From the NCBI RefSeq assembly GCF_004025585.1, contig NZ_QTZO01000017.1, positions 1-57,864 of the forward strand: a DNA stretch of 57,864 nucleotides. Reading direction: 5' to 3'. The notes below the pieces were generated by a model. The model searched no databases. It had not been told where the DNA came from and saw nothing but the letters and a program-made list of their open reading frames with translations. Position numbers and translations under genes: made by a program. Positions 8,931-16,810 of this stretch are shown here, one piece after another; position 1 is the stretch's first letter, and each line of letters starts with the position of its first letter. The DNA comes from Pseudodesulfovibrio sp. S3 (GTDB taxonomy: Bacteria > Desulfobacterota > Desulfovibrionia > Desulfovibrionales > Desulfovibrionaceae).

Positions 8931-9599
8931 ATGACTTGTAAACTTTTTCATATGGCTTCAGCGCTCATGGTCGCCGCAATCCTTACGGGGTGCGCCGTCT
9001 ATCCTGTTGTCCAGGTGGCGGGCGGTGCCATGACAGGGTATGACGCCGTGATGCTTGCCGACGACTACCTGCCCCGCAACAGTGTGGAAGGCGGGGATCT
9101 CTGCATCGTCCAGGACCGGATGATGGAGCGCAGGCTTCGTGAACGGCTTCAGGCAAACGGCCTGGCCGTTGCCGCCCACGTCATCGACGGCAAGGCCTAT
9201 CTTGTGGGCCAGATGAAGAGCCGCAAGCAGGCGGATCACGCCGTGCAGGTTGCAGCAACGGTACAAGGCATCAAATCCATCACCTGCAAATTCTATCCGG
9301 CTTCCACAGTCAGGAATGCAGCCAGGGATGCGGCCAGGGACGAATTGCTCATCAAAGCCCTGACCGAACGATTCACCGAAACAAAACGGCTCCAGGGCGC
9401 TGACCTGCGAGTGGAGATGGTGCGAACCCATGCCGTGCTCATCGGAAGAGCCCGAAATTTCCACCAGAAAACCGCCGCCCTGGCCATTGCCTCCGAAGTC
9501 GGCGGCATCAGCGAAGTGACGGACTACATCACTGTCGCCACGTCACCCGTGCCTCCTGTCCAATCACCGCCGGGAGACGCCCGGGTCGCCAGCAAATAG
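8931..9599 (+). CDS. BON-domain lipoprotein
   Basis: A 222-residue exported protein. The N-terminus is a lipoprotein signal with lipobox LTGC (cysteine near residue 21). Two regions resembling BON domains follow (about 58-115 and 135-200; e.g. RLQANGLAVAAHVIDGKAYLVGQM and LRVEMVRTHAVLIGRARN), as in OsmY/DolP-type envelope proteins that bind phospholipid or peptidoglycan surfaces. It should sit at the outer membrane. It has its own promoter and is closed by a terminator, so it is probably monocistronic. A second in-frame ATG at 8952 would leave the signal peptide too short. Confidence 0.8.
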   Translation: MTCKLFHMASALMVAAILTGCAVYPVVQVAGGAMTGYDAVMLADDYLPRNSVEGGDLCIVQDRMMERRLRERLQANGLAVAAHVIDGKAYLVGQMKSRKQADHAVQVAATVQGIKSITCKFYPASTVRNAARDAARDELLIKALTERFTETKRLQGADLRVEMVRTHAVLIGRARNFHQKTAALAIASEVGGISEVTDYITVATSPVPPVQSPPGDARVASK

Positions 9600-9606
9600 C
9601 CAAATG

Positions 9607-9642
9607 AAAAGGCCCGGTCTCGCAGGAGATCGGGCCTTTTTT
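9607..9642. terminator. Bidirectional intrinsic terminator
   Basis: AAAAGGCCCG…CGGGCCTTTT stem with A and T tracts on both sides, between the converging BON lipoprotein gene and the Gfo/Idh oxidoreductase gene. Confidence 0.85.
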
Positions 9643-9661
9643 CAGTATGTACGGAAGCGTG

Positions 9662-10582
9662 CTAGTCCATGCAGTCGAAGATGCGCTCAAAGGTCTTGAG
9701 TACTTCCAGGCCGTCCTCGCCGGTGATGGGCACCGGAGTGCCCTTCCTGAGCGCGTTCAGGAACTGGGTCAGCTCCTCCTTGACCGGCTCGCGGAACATG
9801 AGCGGCCACTCGCGCACGGAATAGGATTTGTCGTAGGTTGAAAAAGCCGAGTATTCCTTGACTTCCTGAGTGATCAGGTTGGCATGGATATACTTGGATT
9901 CGCAGGCAACGTTGATCTGACGCCCCTTGTACGGAGTCACCCAGTTGGTGGTGATGTTGGCCAGAACGCCGTTTTCCATCTCTGCGGTAATCAGGGCAGA
10001 GTCCTCGTGCTTGCCGATGGATGTGGAGCTGACCGCATACACGGACTTGAATTCCGAGCCGGTCAGGTAACGGATCAGGTCGATGTCATGGGAGCCGAGA
10101 TCCTTGATGACCCCCACATCCTGAATGCGCGGCGGATACGGTCCCACGCGCTCGATCTGGATGGAGATAACGTCGTCTCCGAGCAGTTCCTTGACGCGAG
10201 CCACGGCCGGATTGAACCGCTCCACATGGCCGACCATCAGGGCAACGCCCTTTTCCCTGGCCTTGGCCACCAGCTCCTCGCCCTGAGCTGCCGTAACGGC
10301 CAAAGGCTTCTCGATGATCACGTTGATATTCTTGTCCATGACCTTGAGACCGGTCTCGTGATGCAGGCTGGTGGGCACACACACGGACATGGCGTCCAGA
10401 TCATGTTCCAGCAGCTCGTCCAGGGTGGCAAAGGTCTTGACGCCGAACTGGGCAGCGACTTCTTCGCGTGCCTTTTCATCCACATCGACCACGCCTACCA
10501 CTTCAACACCAGACATTTCAGTGTAGTTGCGCAGATGGACACGGCCCATCCAGCCCAAACCTACAACGCCGACTTTCAACAT
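9662..10582 (-). CDS. Gfo/Idh/MocA-family oxidoreductase, possibly a UDP-sugar 3-dehydrogenase
   Basis: A 306-residue NAD(P)-dependent sugar oxidoreductase. It has the Rossmann GVVGLGWMG motif at residues 5-13, the EKPLAVT motif carrying the family lysine, GHVERFNP, and a catalytic-type DLGSHDIDL. The family oxidises hydroxyls of nucleotide sugars or inositols. It lies divergently, 130 bases from lpxB. GnnA, a family member that oxidises UDP-GlcNAc to make amide-linked lipid A, is a possible identity, but no GnnB aminotransferase is in the window. The specific substrate is therefore inference. Confidence 0.8.
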   Translation of the reverse strand: MLKVGVVGLGWMGRVHLRNYTEMSGVEVVGVVDVDEKAREEVAAQFGVKTFATLDELLEHDLDAMSVCVPTSLHHETGLKVMDKNINVIIEKPLAVTAAQGEELVAKAREKGVALMVGHVERFNPAVARVKELLGDDVISIQIERVGPYPPRIQDVGVIKDLGSHDIDLIRYLTGSEFKSVYAVSSTSIGKHEDSALITAEMENGVLANITTNWVTPYKGRQINVACESKYIHANLITQEVKEYSAFSTYDKSYSVREWPLMFREPVKEELTQFLNALRKGTPVPITGEDGLEVLKTFERIFDCMD

Positions 10583-10677
10583 GTATATATCCTCGTTCTA
10601 GGGTTCACGTTTGGGTGTTTCCTACAGGGCAAAGGCGGACATGGCAACCCCGAAACATGAAGGTCTCCCGGCCCGTC

Positions 10678-10706
10678 TTGCGGCCATCCCGCACATGCGC
10701 TACTAA
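10678..10706 (+). promoter_or_regulatory. Candidate promoter of lpxB giving a nearly leaderless mRNA
   Basis: TTGCGG (10678-10683), a 17-base spacer, then TACTAA (10701-10706). The expected start point coincides with the lpxB ATG at 10713, and no SD precedes that ATG. Confidence 0.4.
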
Positions 10707-10712
10707 CTGTGC

Positions 10713-11852
10713 ATGCACACAGGAAATACATCCGGTCCCATCTGGTTCAGCGTAGGCGAGGCCTCCGGCGACCTGCACGGTGCCGAGCTGATGAAGGGCT
10801 TCAGAACCCTGGACACCAGCGCCACTTTCACCGGCATGGGCGGTCCGGCCATGAAAGCCCAGGGCCTGGACATCCGCTATTCCATGAAGCTCATCTCCCT
10901 GGTCGGCATCACCGAGATCCTCGGCGGCCTGCCGCGCATCCTGAAACTGCTCGGCAAGATCAAACGGGAACTGGCCGCTGTCCGGCCACGCGCCGTCATC
11001 CTGGTGGACTGCCCGGAATTCAACTTCCGCATCGCCAAGATCGCCAAGAAGCTCGGCATCCCGGTCTACTATTACATCAGCCCCCAGATATGGGCCTGGC
11101 GGTCGGGCCGGGCCAACTTCCTGCGCGAACATGTTCGCAAGGTCATCTGCATCCTTCCCTTTGAAAAGGATTTCTATAAACGGTACGACATGAACGTCGA
11201 ATACGTGGGCCATCCGCTCATGGACGTCCTGCCCCTGGAAAAGCTCGACCAGCTCCCGGTGCAGGAAAACCGTATCGGGCTTCTGCCCGGCAGCCGGACC
11301 AAGGAAGTCACCACCCTGCTGCCCGTCTTTGCGGAAACAGCCAAACTGCTCAAGGCAAGGCATTCCGACCTGAAATATGTGCTTGTCCGCGCTCCGGGCA
11401 TGGACGAATCGCTGCTGCGCTCACTCTGGCCCGAAGACATCCCGGTCGAATTCGTTGCCCCGGACACCCGATACGAGACCTTCCGCTCCTGCAAGTTCAT
11501 CATGGCCGCGTCCGGCACGGTCACCCTGGAAACCGCGCTCATCGGCACCCCGGTGCTGGTGGCATACCGAGTCTCGTTCCTCTCCATGCTGGTGGCCAAG
11601 GCCCTGGTCAACGTGGATTACATTTCCCTGCCCAACCTCATCCTCGGCAAGGAAATCTATCCCGAACACATCCAAGGCAACGCCAACCCCGTAACCCTGT
11701 TCAAAACAGCCGGTGCTTGGCTGGACGATCCAACAGCATATGAGACGGTCAAGAACGAACTGGCCTCCCTGCGCACCATGGTCGGCGACCCCGGAGCGCC
11801 GGAACGGGCGGCCGGAATCATCATCCGGGATCTGGCCGAACTCGGCGTCTAG
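10713..11852 (+). CDS. lpxB: Lipid-A-disaccharide synthase
   Basis: A GT19 enzyme of 379 residues that joins UDP-2,3-diacylglucosamine and lipid X to make the lipid A disaccharide at the inner membrane. Seen: the N-terminal GEASGDLHGAEL motif (16-27), YYISPQIWAWRSGR near 125-140, GHPLMD, LPGSRTKEV and AASGTVTLE near 265-275. Length is standard. No SD precedes the ATG. The other Raetz-pathway genes are not in this window. It is followed 40 bases later by a GT2 gene, likely in the same transcript. Confidence 0.95.
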   Translation: MHTGNTSGPIWFSVGEASGDLHGAELMKGFRTLDTSATFTGMGGPAMKAQGLDIRYSMKLISLVGITEILGGLPRILKLLGKIKRELAAVRPRAVILVDCPEFNFRIAKIAKKLGIPVYYYISPQIWAWRSGRANFLREHVRKVICILPFEKDFYKRYDMNVEYVGHPLMDVLPLEKLDQLPVQENRIGLLPGSRTKEVTTLLPVFAETAKLLKARHSDLKYVLVRAPGMDESLLRSLWPEDIPVEFVAPDTRYETFRSCKFIMAASGTVTLETALIGTPVLVAYRVSFLSMLVAKALVNVDYISLPNLILGKEIYPEHIQGNANPVTLFKTAGAWLDDPTAYETVKNELASLRTMVGDPGAPERAAGIIIRDLAELGV

Positions 11853-11892
11853 ACTGGCATCGCCCCTGTTTATCTGTTAACTGGCAGACATC

Positions 11893-13581
11893 ATGAACCG
11901 ATTTTCCTTTCCCCGCACCCTGCCCCTCTGCGCGCCCATCCAGCCGGCCTTCATCCGTCACTTTTCCGGTTGGCATCTCGGCATGGGACTGCCGCAATCC
12001 CTGACAGGTCTGCTGCCCGGCCTCTTCCGCCTGGGCGAGGACAACCCCGGCTGCAGGCGCGCGGCCCTGGGCATGGCCCTATGGGGGATGCAGGCGCACC
12101 CCCTGGCCCCGGACATGGGACAATGGGGTGTCAGCGCGGTGAACCTGGGCCTGAAGACGGACGCCGCCCTCAGCAGGATCATGATCCTCAACGCCAACCT
12201 GCCCCGCCCGCAGGACAGCGAAGCCCTTGATACATGGTATGCCCTGGCCCGTCAGGATGACCGGTCGCTTATCTTGCGTTTCCTGACCGTGGTTCTGAGC
12301 GATCCGGCCAAAGGATCGGGCTGGCTGCACCATGTCTGGCAGGATCTCATCCATATGGGCAGGCCGGAGATTCCCAAGGCGGCACTGGACATGGTGTCCT
12401 GGAACGACACCGCCCTGCCGCTCAAGGCACGCATGGAAGCAGACTGGGCCTTTCACTGCCTGCCCTCTGAGGACGCACTCCCGGTCATCGAAGGGCTGGA
12501 CCCGGCCACCTGGGGATTGTGGAGGGCTTATGCCGCTGGCGAGACCCTGCTCCGCATGGGCAGGAAAGGCGAAGGAAAGGCGGCCCTGGCCGGGCTGTGG
12601 CAGACAATTCCCTGGCACGTCAACCTGACGCTGAAGCTTTACGATCTATTCAATGCCCCCGCCCTGGCCGACAGCGCAGCCACCGAAGACGCGGCCATCC
12701 TGGCCTATTCGTGGAACAAGGCGGACCTGCTGGCCGACACCCTGGACAGCCTGCTCAGGAGCGACATTGGCAAAGCCAAAGTGTTCACGCTGAACAACGG
12801 TTCCACAGACCATACCGCAGAGGTGCTGACGCAGGCCATGCAGAAATTCGGCTCCGAACGTTTCCGCATCGAGACCCTGCCGGTGAACGTGGGCGCTCCT
12901 GCGGCCCGCAACTGGCTCATGTCCCTGCCGGAGCTGCGCGCCGCAAAATGGGCAGCCTTTCTGGACGACGACATCGTCCTGCCCGAAGACTGGCTGCTCC
13001 GGCTGCTCGGACCGGTTCAAGACCGCGACGACATCGGGGCCGTGGGCTGCCGCATCACCGCAGCCGTCCCGCCGTTCAGCCTGCAATCCGCAGATTACAA
13101 CCTGTTTCCCACTCCGCCGGCAGAGACCGAACCGGGCGCCCTGCCCAACCGGGTGCTTCTGTTCGACAACTGCGCCGGTTCCCTCGACACCGGCATGTTC
13201 ACCTACACCCGGCCCTGCCTCTCGGTGTCGGGCTGCTGCCATCTGGTGAACATGCGCTCCGTGGAGAAGACCGGAGGTTTCGACCTGCGCTACACCCCGT
13301 CCCAATTCGACGACCTGGACCGCGACCTGCGGTCGAACCTCGCTGGCATGCCCGCCCTCTACGTGGGCGGACTGGCCATCAGGCACATCCAGCACTCCTC
13401 CCTGGCCAAATCCAGGACCGCCAAACAGATCGGCCAGGTCATGGGCAACAAGCTCAAGCTCGACACCAAGTATTCGGACGAGGAACTGACCCGGCTGGGC
13501 CGGGAAAATCGGCTGCAGCTCTGGGCTGATCTCGAACAAAAAACCGGATACCTGGTTGACCGCATGGGCCAACGTGCCTAA
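11893..13581 (+). CDS. Family 2 glycosyltransferase with an N-terminal extension
   Basis: A 562-residue protein. Residues 1 to ~270 form a helical, repeat-like extension of unknown role. A GT-A fold follows (AILAYSWNKADLLADTLDSLL, then LNNGSTDHT, AARNWLM and the DxD-type FLDDDIVLPEDW). The C-terminal part holds SGCCHLVNMRSVEKTGGFD, typical of cytoplasmic GT2 enzymes that use nucleotide sugars. It probably builds LPS or another surface glycan, in keeping with lpxB upstream. The acceptor is unknown. No membrane helix. Confidence 0.8.
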   Translation: MNRFSFPRTLPLCAPIQPAFIRHFSGWHLGMGLPQSLTGLLPGLFRLGEDNPGCRRAALGMALWGMQAHPLAPDMGQWGVSAVNLGLKTDAALSRIMILNANLPRPQDSEALDTWYALARQDDRSLILRFLTVVLSDPAKGSGWLHHVWQDLIHMGRPEIPKAALDMVSWNDTALPLKARMEADWAFHCLPSEDALPVIEGLDPATWGLWRAYAAGETLLRMGRKGEGKAALAGLWQTIPWHVNLTLKLYDLFNAPALADSAATEDAAILAYSWNKADLLADTLDSLLRSDIGKAKVFTLNNGSTDHTAEVLTQAMQKFGSERFRIETLPVNVGAPAARNWLMSLPELRAAKWAAFLDDDIVLPEDWLLRLLGPVQDRDDIGAVGCRITAAVPPFSLQSADYNLFPTPPAETEPGALPNRVLLFDNCAGSLDTGMFTYTRPCLSVSGCCHLVNMRSVEKTGGFDLRYTPSQFDDLDRDLRSNLAGMPALYVGGLAIRHIQHSSLAKSRTAKQIGQVMGNKLKLDTKYSDEELTRLGRENRLQLWADLEQKTGYLVDRMGQRA

Positions 13582-13616
13582 TTCTTTTCCATCCGTTTTT
13601 CCAAGAGAGGACACCC

Positions 13617-13940
13617 ATGGAAGCAGTTCGCGTATACGGCGATTTTCACCGGATCACACCGGAAGTCTTTGAGTTGATCAAGGACATCATCCCCTTTGAC
13701 CAGGTGGACTACAACGGGGACATCCTGCGGGTGGACCATGAAGGCCACTATTTGATGATCGACGACTTCATCGAAGCCATTCGGGACAACCTGCCCGAGG
13801 GCGGCTACGGCCATGTGGAATACATCGACCAACTCGACTGGGTCGTCACCCGATACACCATCACGCCCGGCAAGATTGAGGAAAAGCTGGTTCGCGTCGA
13901 CAACGTGGTGGACGCCCATCAAAGGGAACATGGCTTGTAA
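13617..13940 (+). CDS. Conserved-looking hypothetical protein (107 aa)
   Basis: A soluble acidic 107-residue protein (…GDFHRITPEVFELIKDIIPFDQ…, …YIDQLDWVVTRYTI…) with an SD GAGAGGA before the ATG. Codon use is native, and a strong terminator follows. No motif or family recognised. It lies 35 bases after the GT2 gene and could be the last gene of that operon. Confidence 0.65.
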   Translation: MEAVRVYGDFHRITPEVFELIKDIIPFDQVDYNGDILRVDHEGHYLMIDDFIEAIRDNLPEGGYGHVEYIDQLDWVVTRYTITPGKIEEKLVRVDNVVDAHQREHGL

Positions 13941-13942
13941 AA

Positions 13943-13976
13943 AAGGGCTGATTCAACCGAATCAGCCCTTTCGTTT
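13943..13976. terminator. Bidirectional intrinsic terminator
   Basis: Perfect 12-bp stem (13943-13954/13959-13970), four-base loop, A-run on the left and T-rich tail on the right, between converging genes. Confidence 0.9.
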
Positions 13977-13992
13977 TCAAGGTTCTCACCCT

Positions 13993-14793
13993 TTAGACAA
14001 GGGCGCTCCACAACATCTTGGTTCCCACGATCAAAAGCAGGACAGCAAATATCTTCTTCAGCTTGTCCACGGGCAGGGAGTGCGCCAACTTGGCGCCCAG
14101 CGGCGCGGTCACGACACTCATGCAAATGATGCCCAGAAAAGCCGGGAGATAGACATAACCCACATGCGGACCGGGTATGCCTTCCACGCCCCATCCGTTG
14201 ATCACGTACCCGGCAGTGCCCGCAAGGGCGATGGGCAAGCCCACAGCCGCAGCCGTGGCAATGGCCACATGCATGGTCTGATTGCACCATGATAAGAAGG
14301 GAACAGTCAAAGTACCCCCGCCGATGCCCACCAGGGCCGAGAAAATACCGATGCCGTTACCTGCTCCGAATATTCCCAAATATCCCGGCAGCTCCCGGGT
14401 GCTCTTGGCCTTGGATTTCATGAGCATCTTGGAAGCCACATAATAGAGAAACAGCCCGAAAAACACTTTGAGAAACATCGTTGACAGGAGCGACGCCACC
14501 CAAGCACCAAGAAAGGTGCCGGTGATGATGCCGGGCGTCAGCCGCCAGAAAACGGCATAGTTGATGGCCCCACGCTTGTGGTGAGCACGCATGCTGGAAA
14601 GGGACGTAAAGATGATGGTCGCCATGGACGTACCCAGGGCGATATGCTGGATATGTTGAACAGGAAAACTCTGCAGTTCGAAAGTGATATTGAGCATTGG
14701 CACGATGACCAACCCGCCGCCGATACCGAGCAGTCCCGCCAGGATTCCAGCGAATGCGCCAAGAACAATATATAGAAGATATGTCGTAATCAT
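13993..14793 (-). CDS. TSUP (TauE/SafE) family anion permease
   Basis: A 266-residue inner-membrane protein with about eight helices. Two family-type glycine-rich repeats are visible (GILAGLLGIGGGLVIVP at 16-32 and FSALVGIGGGTLTVPFL near 170). TSUP proteins export or import sulfite, sulfonates and small organosulfur or carboxylate anions. It is the last gene of a three-gene operon: 15 bases after the FMN dehydrogenase gene, which follows a GntR regulator. The natural guess is that it moves the hydroxy acid, or sulfo-hydroxy acid, handled by that enzyme. Confidence 0.85.
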   Translation of the reverse strand: MITTYLLYIVLGAFAGILAGLLGIGGGLVIVPMLNITFELQSFPVQHIQHIALGTSMATIIFTSLSSMRAHHKRGAINYAVFWRLTPGIITGTFLGAWVASLLSTMFLKVFFGLFLYYVASKMLMKSKAKSTRELPGYLGIFGAGNGIGIFSALVGIGGGTLTVPFLSWCNQTMHVAIATAAAVGLPIALAGTAGYVINGWGVEGIPGPHVGYVYLPAFLGIICMSVVTAPLGAKLAHSLPVDKLKKIFAVLLLIVGTKMLWSALV

Positions 14794-14808
14794 GGGGTGA
14801 TGGCCGCC

Positions 14809-15825
14809 TTAAAACAGTATGTTGGTGTCTACGGACGCGATGTCCTTGCAGCCAGTCAGGACCATGGCCCCGGCAAGCTGCGCCTTGATGTTCGCAAAAT
14901 ACTTCTCGACCCCTTGCTGCAAGCCGCCCACGGCAGCCACGGACACCGGACGACCGATCATGACCGCGTCCGCACCCAGCGCCAGCATCTTGAGCACGTC
15001 CGCGCCGGAACGGATGCCGCCGTCCACGATGACGGTGATCCTGCCGTGGACCTGTTCAGCCACCTCGGGCAGGACTTCAGCGGTGCCGGGAGTATGATCG
15101 AGCACACGGCCGCCGTGGTTGGAAACCACGATGGCGTCCGCGCCGACCTTCACGGCCAATTCAGCCTCATCCGGGGTCATGATGCCCTTGAGCACGAACT
15201 TCGCGCCCCAGCCGTGCACCTTGTCGACGATCTTCTTCAGCTCTGAAACGGGCTTGGGGGCAACAGGCCTGCCCATCTGGCGCAAGGTGATCAGACCGGC
15301 GGCATCCACGTCCATGCCGAACACCGAACAGCCGGTGGCACGGGCCTTTTCCAATTTCTCATCCAATTCGCCGCCTTCCCAGGGCTTGATGAACGGAATG
15401 CCGTGACCGCCGTTTTTGACGATGGCGGCGAACGCGGCCTCATGGATGAAAGGCGGCACACCGTCACCCCCACAGCCGACAATGCCGGACGCCTTGCAAC
15501 CGGTGACCACGGCGTCGGCATAGTCCTCCTCGGACACGCCGCCGCCCATATTGAAAGACACGCCGCCGATGGGCGCGGCCATGACCGGCATGGCCAGGTC
15601 GAAACCGAGCAAAGACGTACCGGTGTCAGGTTCGGACACATCATGCAACAAACGCATGTTCAAGCGAAAGCCCTCAAGGGCCTCGACATTGGACTTGAAT
15701 GAGGCGGCCGTTCCAAGGCCGCCCATGCCCGGCACTTCACCGGCGCAGGCCCGACCGTCGCAAACCTTGCAGACACGGCAAAAACCCTTCATCAGATCAC
15801 GCGCCCTCTCATTGATTTCCTTCAT
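14809..15825 (-). CDS. FMN-dependent alpha-hydroxyacid dehydrogenase with N-terminal cysteine motif
   Basis: A 338-residue TIM-barrel flavoenzyme of the lactate/glycolate oxidase family. VLKGIMTPDEA, SNHGGRVLD (catalytic histidine and substrate arginine) and VDGGIRSGADVLKMLALGADAVMIGRP are intact, so it should oxidise a 2-hydroxy acid to a 2-oxo acid. An N-terminal CRVCKVCDGRAC motif (16-27) is not part of the classical family and could hold a metal or Fe-S centre. It starts two bases after the regulator's stop, with SD AAGGAGA, so it is translationally coupled. Lactate is the obvious candidate substrate in this group, but sulfolactate or glycolate are also possible. Confidence 0.85.
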   Translation of the reverse strand: MKEINERARDLMKGFCRVCKVCDGRACAGEVPGMGGLGTAASFKSNVEALEGFRLNMRLLHDVSEPDTGTSLLGFDLAMPVMAAPIGGVSFNMGGGVSEEDYADAVVTGCKASGIVGCGGDGVPPFIHEAAFAAIVKNGGHGIPFIKPWEGGELDEKLEKARATGCSVFGMDVDAAGLITLRQMGRPVAPKPVSELKKIVDKVHGWGAKFVLKGIMTPDEAELAVKVGADAIVVSNHGGRVLDHTPGTAEVLPEVAEQVHGRITVIVDGGIRSGADVLKMLALGADAVMIGRPVSVAAVGGLQQGVEKYFANIKAQLAGAMVLTGCKDIASVDTNILF

Positions 15826-15827
15826 CT

Positions 15828-16541
15828 CTATCTCCTTGAATATCCATATGTTTGATTATGAAATATAATTCTTTCGACTTCTTCCAGATGTTCCCGCATG
15901 GCCCGTTCGGCCTGCATGGCGTGTCCGTTTCTGACCGCTTCGATGATGGCCCGGTGCGCCGCAAGGGACGCTTCCTGACGCTGCGGCGACTGGACGATGT
16001 CTTCCCGGCTTCGGGCAAAGCCCTCATGCAGGGCGGAAACCATCTCGCGCAACACCGGATTCCCCGAAGCCTCGGCCAGGGCCTGATGGAACTGGTGATC
16101 AAGCCCGGCCCCGGAACTGCCGCTCCGTATGGCCTGCTCCTGTTCCATGAGAATGGCCTCCAGACGGTTTTTGGCACTTGGTGAGCCGTTGCGCGCAGCC
16201 AGTGCCGCGATCTCCGGTTCCAGCATTTTGCGCACCTCGAACACGTCTTGCAGATCAAAGTCCCCGGAGAGCACCGCTTCCAGGAGGGACCCCTCCCTGG
16301 CACCACCTTCGTTCTCACTGACAAAGGTTCCGGCCCCCTGGCGGCTTTCCAGGAGGCCGGACTCGGCCAGAATCTTGATCCCCTCCCGTACCGAGGTCCG
16401 GGAGACACCAAACTGTTCGGCCAATTTACGTTCCGCCGGGAGTCGGTCTCCCGGCAATAACCGCCCCTGATCAATCATCCCCTTGAGCTGGGATACGATC
16501 TCCTCCGATATGGACTTTCTTTGCACTGGCTTGGCTTCCAT
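15828..16541 (-). CDS. FadR-subfamily GntR regulator, LldR-like
   Basis: A 237-residue regulator: winged-helix N-terminus (SEEIVSQLKGMI…LPAERKLAEQFGVSRTSVREG) and a helical FCD ligand domain with the histidine-rich metal pocket expected for carboxylate sensing. The ATG at 16541 is chosen because AGGGGA lies just upstream. A longer reading from 16616 would run through the operator. It heads an operon with an FMN hydroxyacid dehydrogenase and a TSUP permease, so it likely represses them until the hydroxy acid appears, and represses itself through the palindrome at 16557-16573. Confidence 0.9.
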   Translation of the reverse strand: MEAKPVQRKSISEEIVSQLKGMIDQGRLLPGDRLPAERKLAEQFGVSRTSVREGIKILAESGLLESRQGAGTFVSENEGGAREGSLLEAVLSGDFDLQDVFEVRKMLEPEIAALAARNGSPSAKNRLEAILMEQEQAIRSGSSGAGLDHQFHQALAEASGNPVLREMVSALHEGFARSREDIVQSPQRQEASLAAHRAIIEAVRNGHAMQAERAMREHLEEVERIIFHNQTYGYSRR

Positions 16542-16556
16542 CGCATTTCCCCTAAA

Positions 16557-16573
16557 AATTGGTTGGACCAATT
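16557..16573. promoter_or_regulatory. FadR/LldR-type operator
   Basis: Perfect palindrome AATTGGT-TGG-ACCAATT, matching the TGGTnnnACCA pattern of FadR/LldR-type GntR regulators. It lies 15 bases upstream of the regulator's own ATG, as expected for autoregulation and control of the operon. Confidence 0.8.
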
Positions 16574-16810
16574 GGAAGTAGCTCAAGTTACACCTGCCGT
16601 CAACCGCGAGAATCATGTGCCGTCCAGGCCTTGTTACGGAGCTTCAATAAGAGTTTAGACATTATTGTCTCAAAGGGCTGGACATTTTTGTTTCCACGTA
16701 GCAGAGAAGTCCCGGACTTTGCCGCTGCCGGACACGCGATGCAAGTACATCCAAGTCCATCAAAGACATCACATATAGCCATGCCCAAGAACAGGGCGAA
16801 CTCATAACGC

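Noticed and set aside
16541..16616. Longer GntR regulator beginning at 16616
   Set aside because: The extra 25 codons run through the palindromic operator, and a good SD lies directly before the ATG at 16541.
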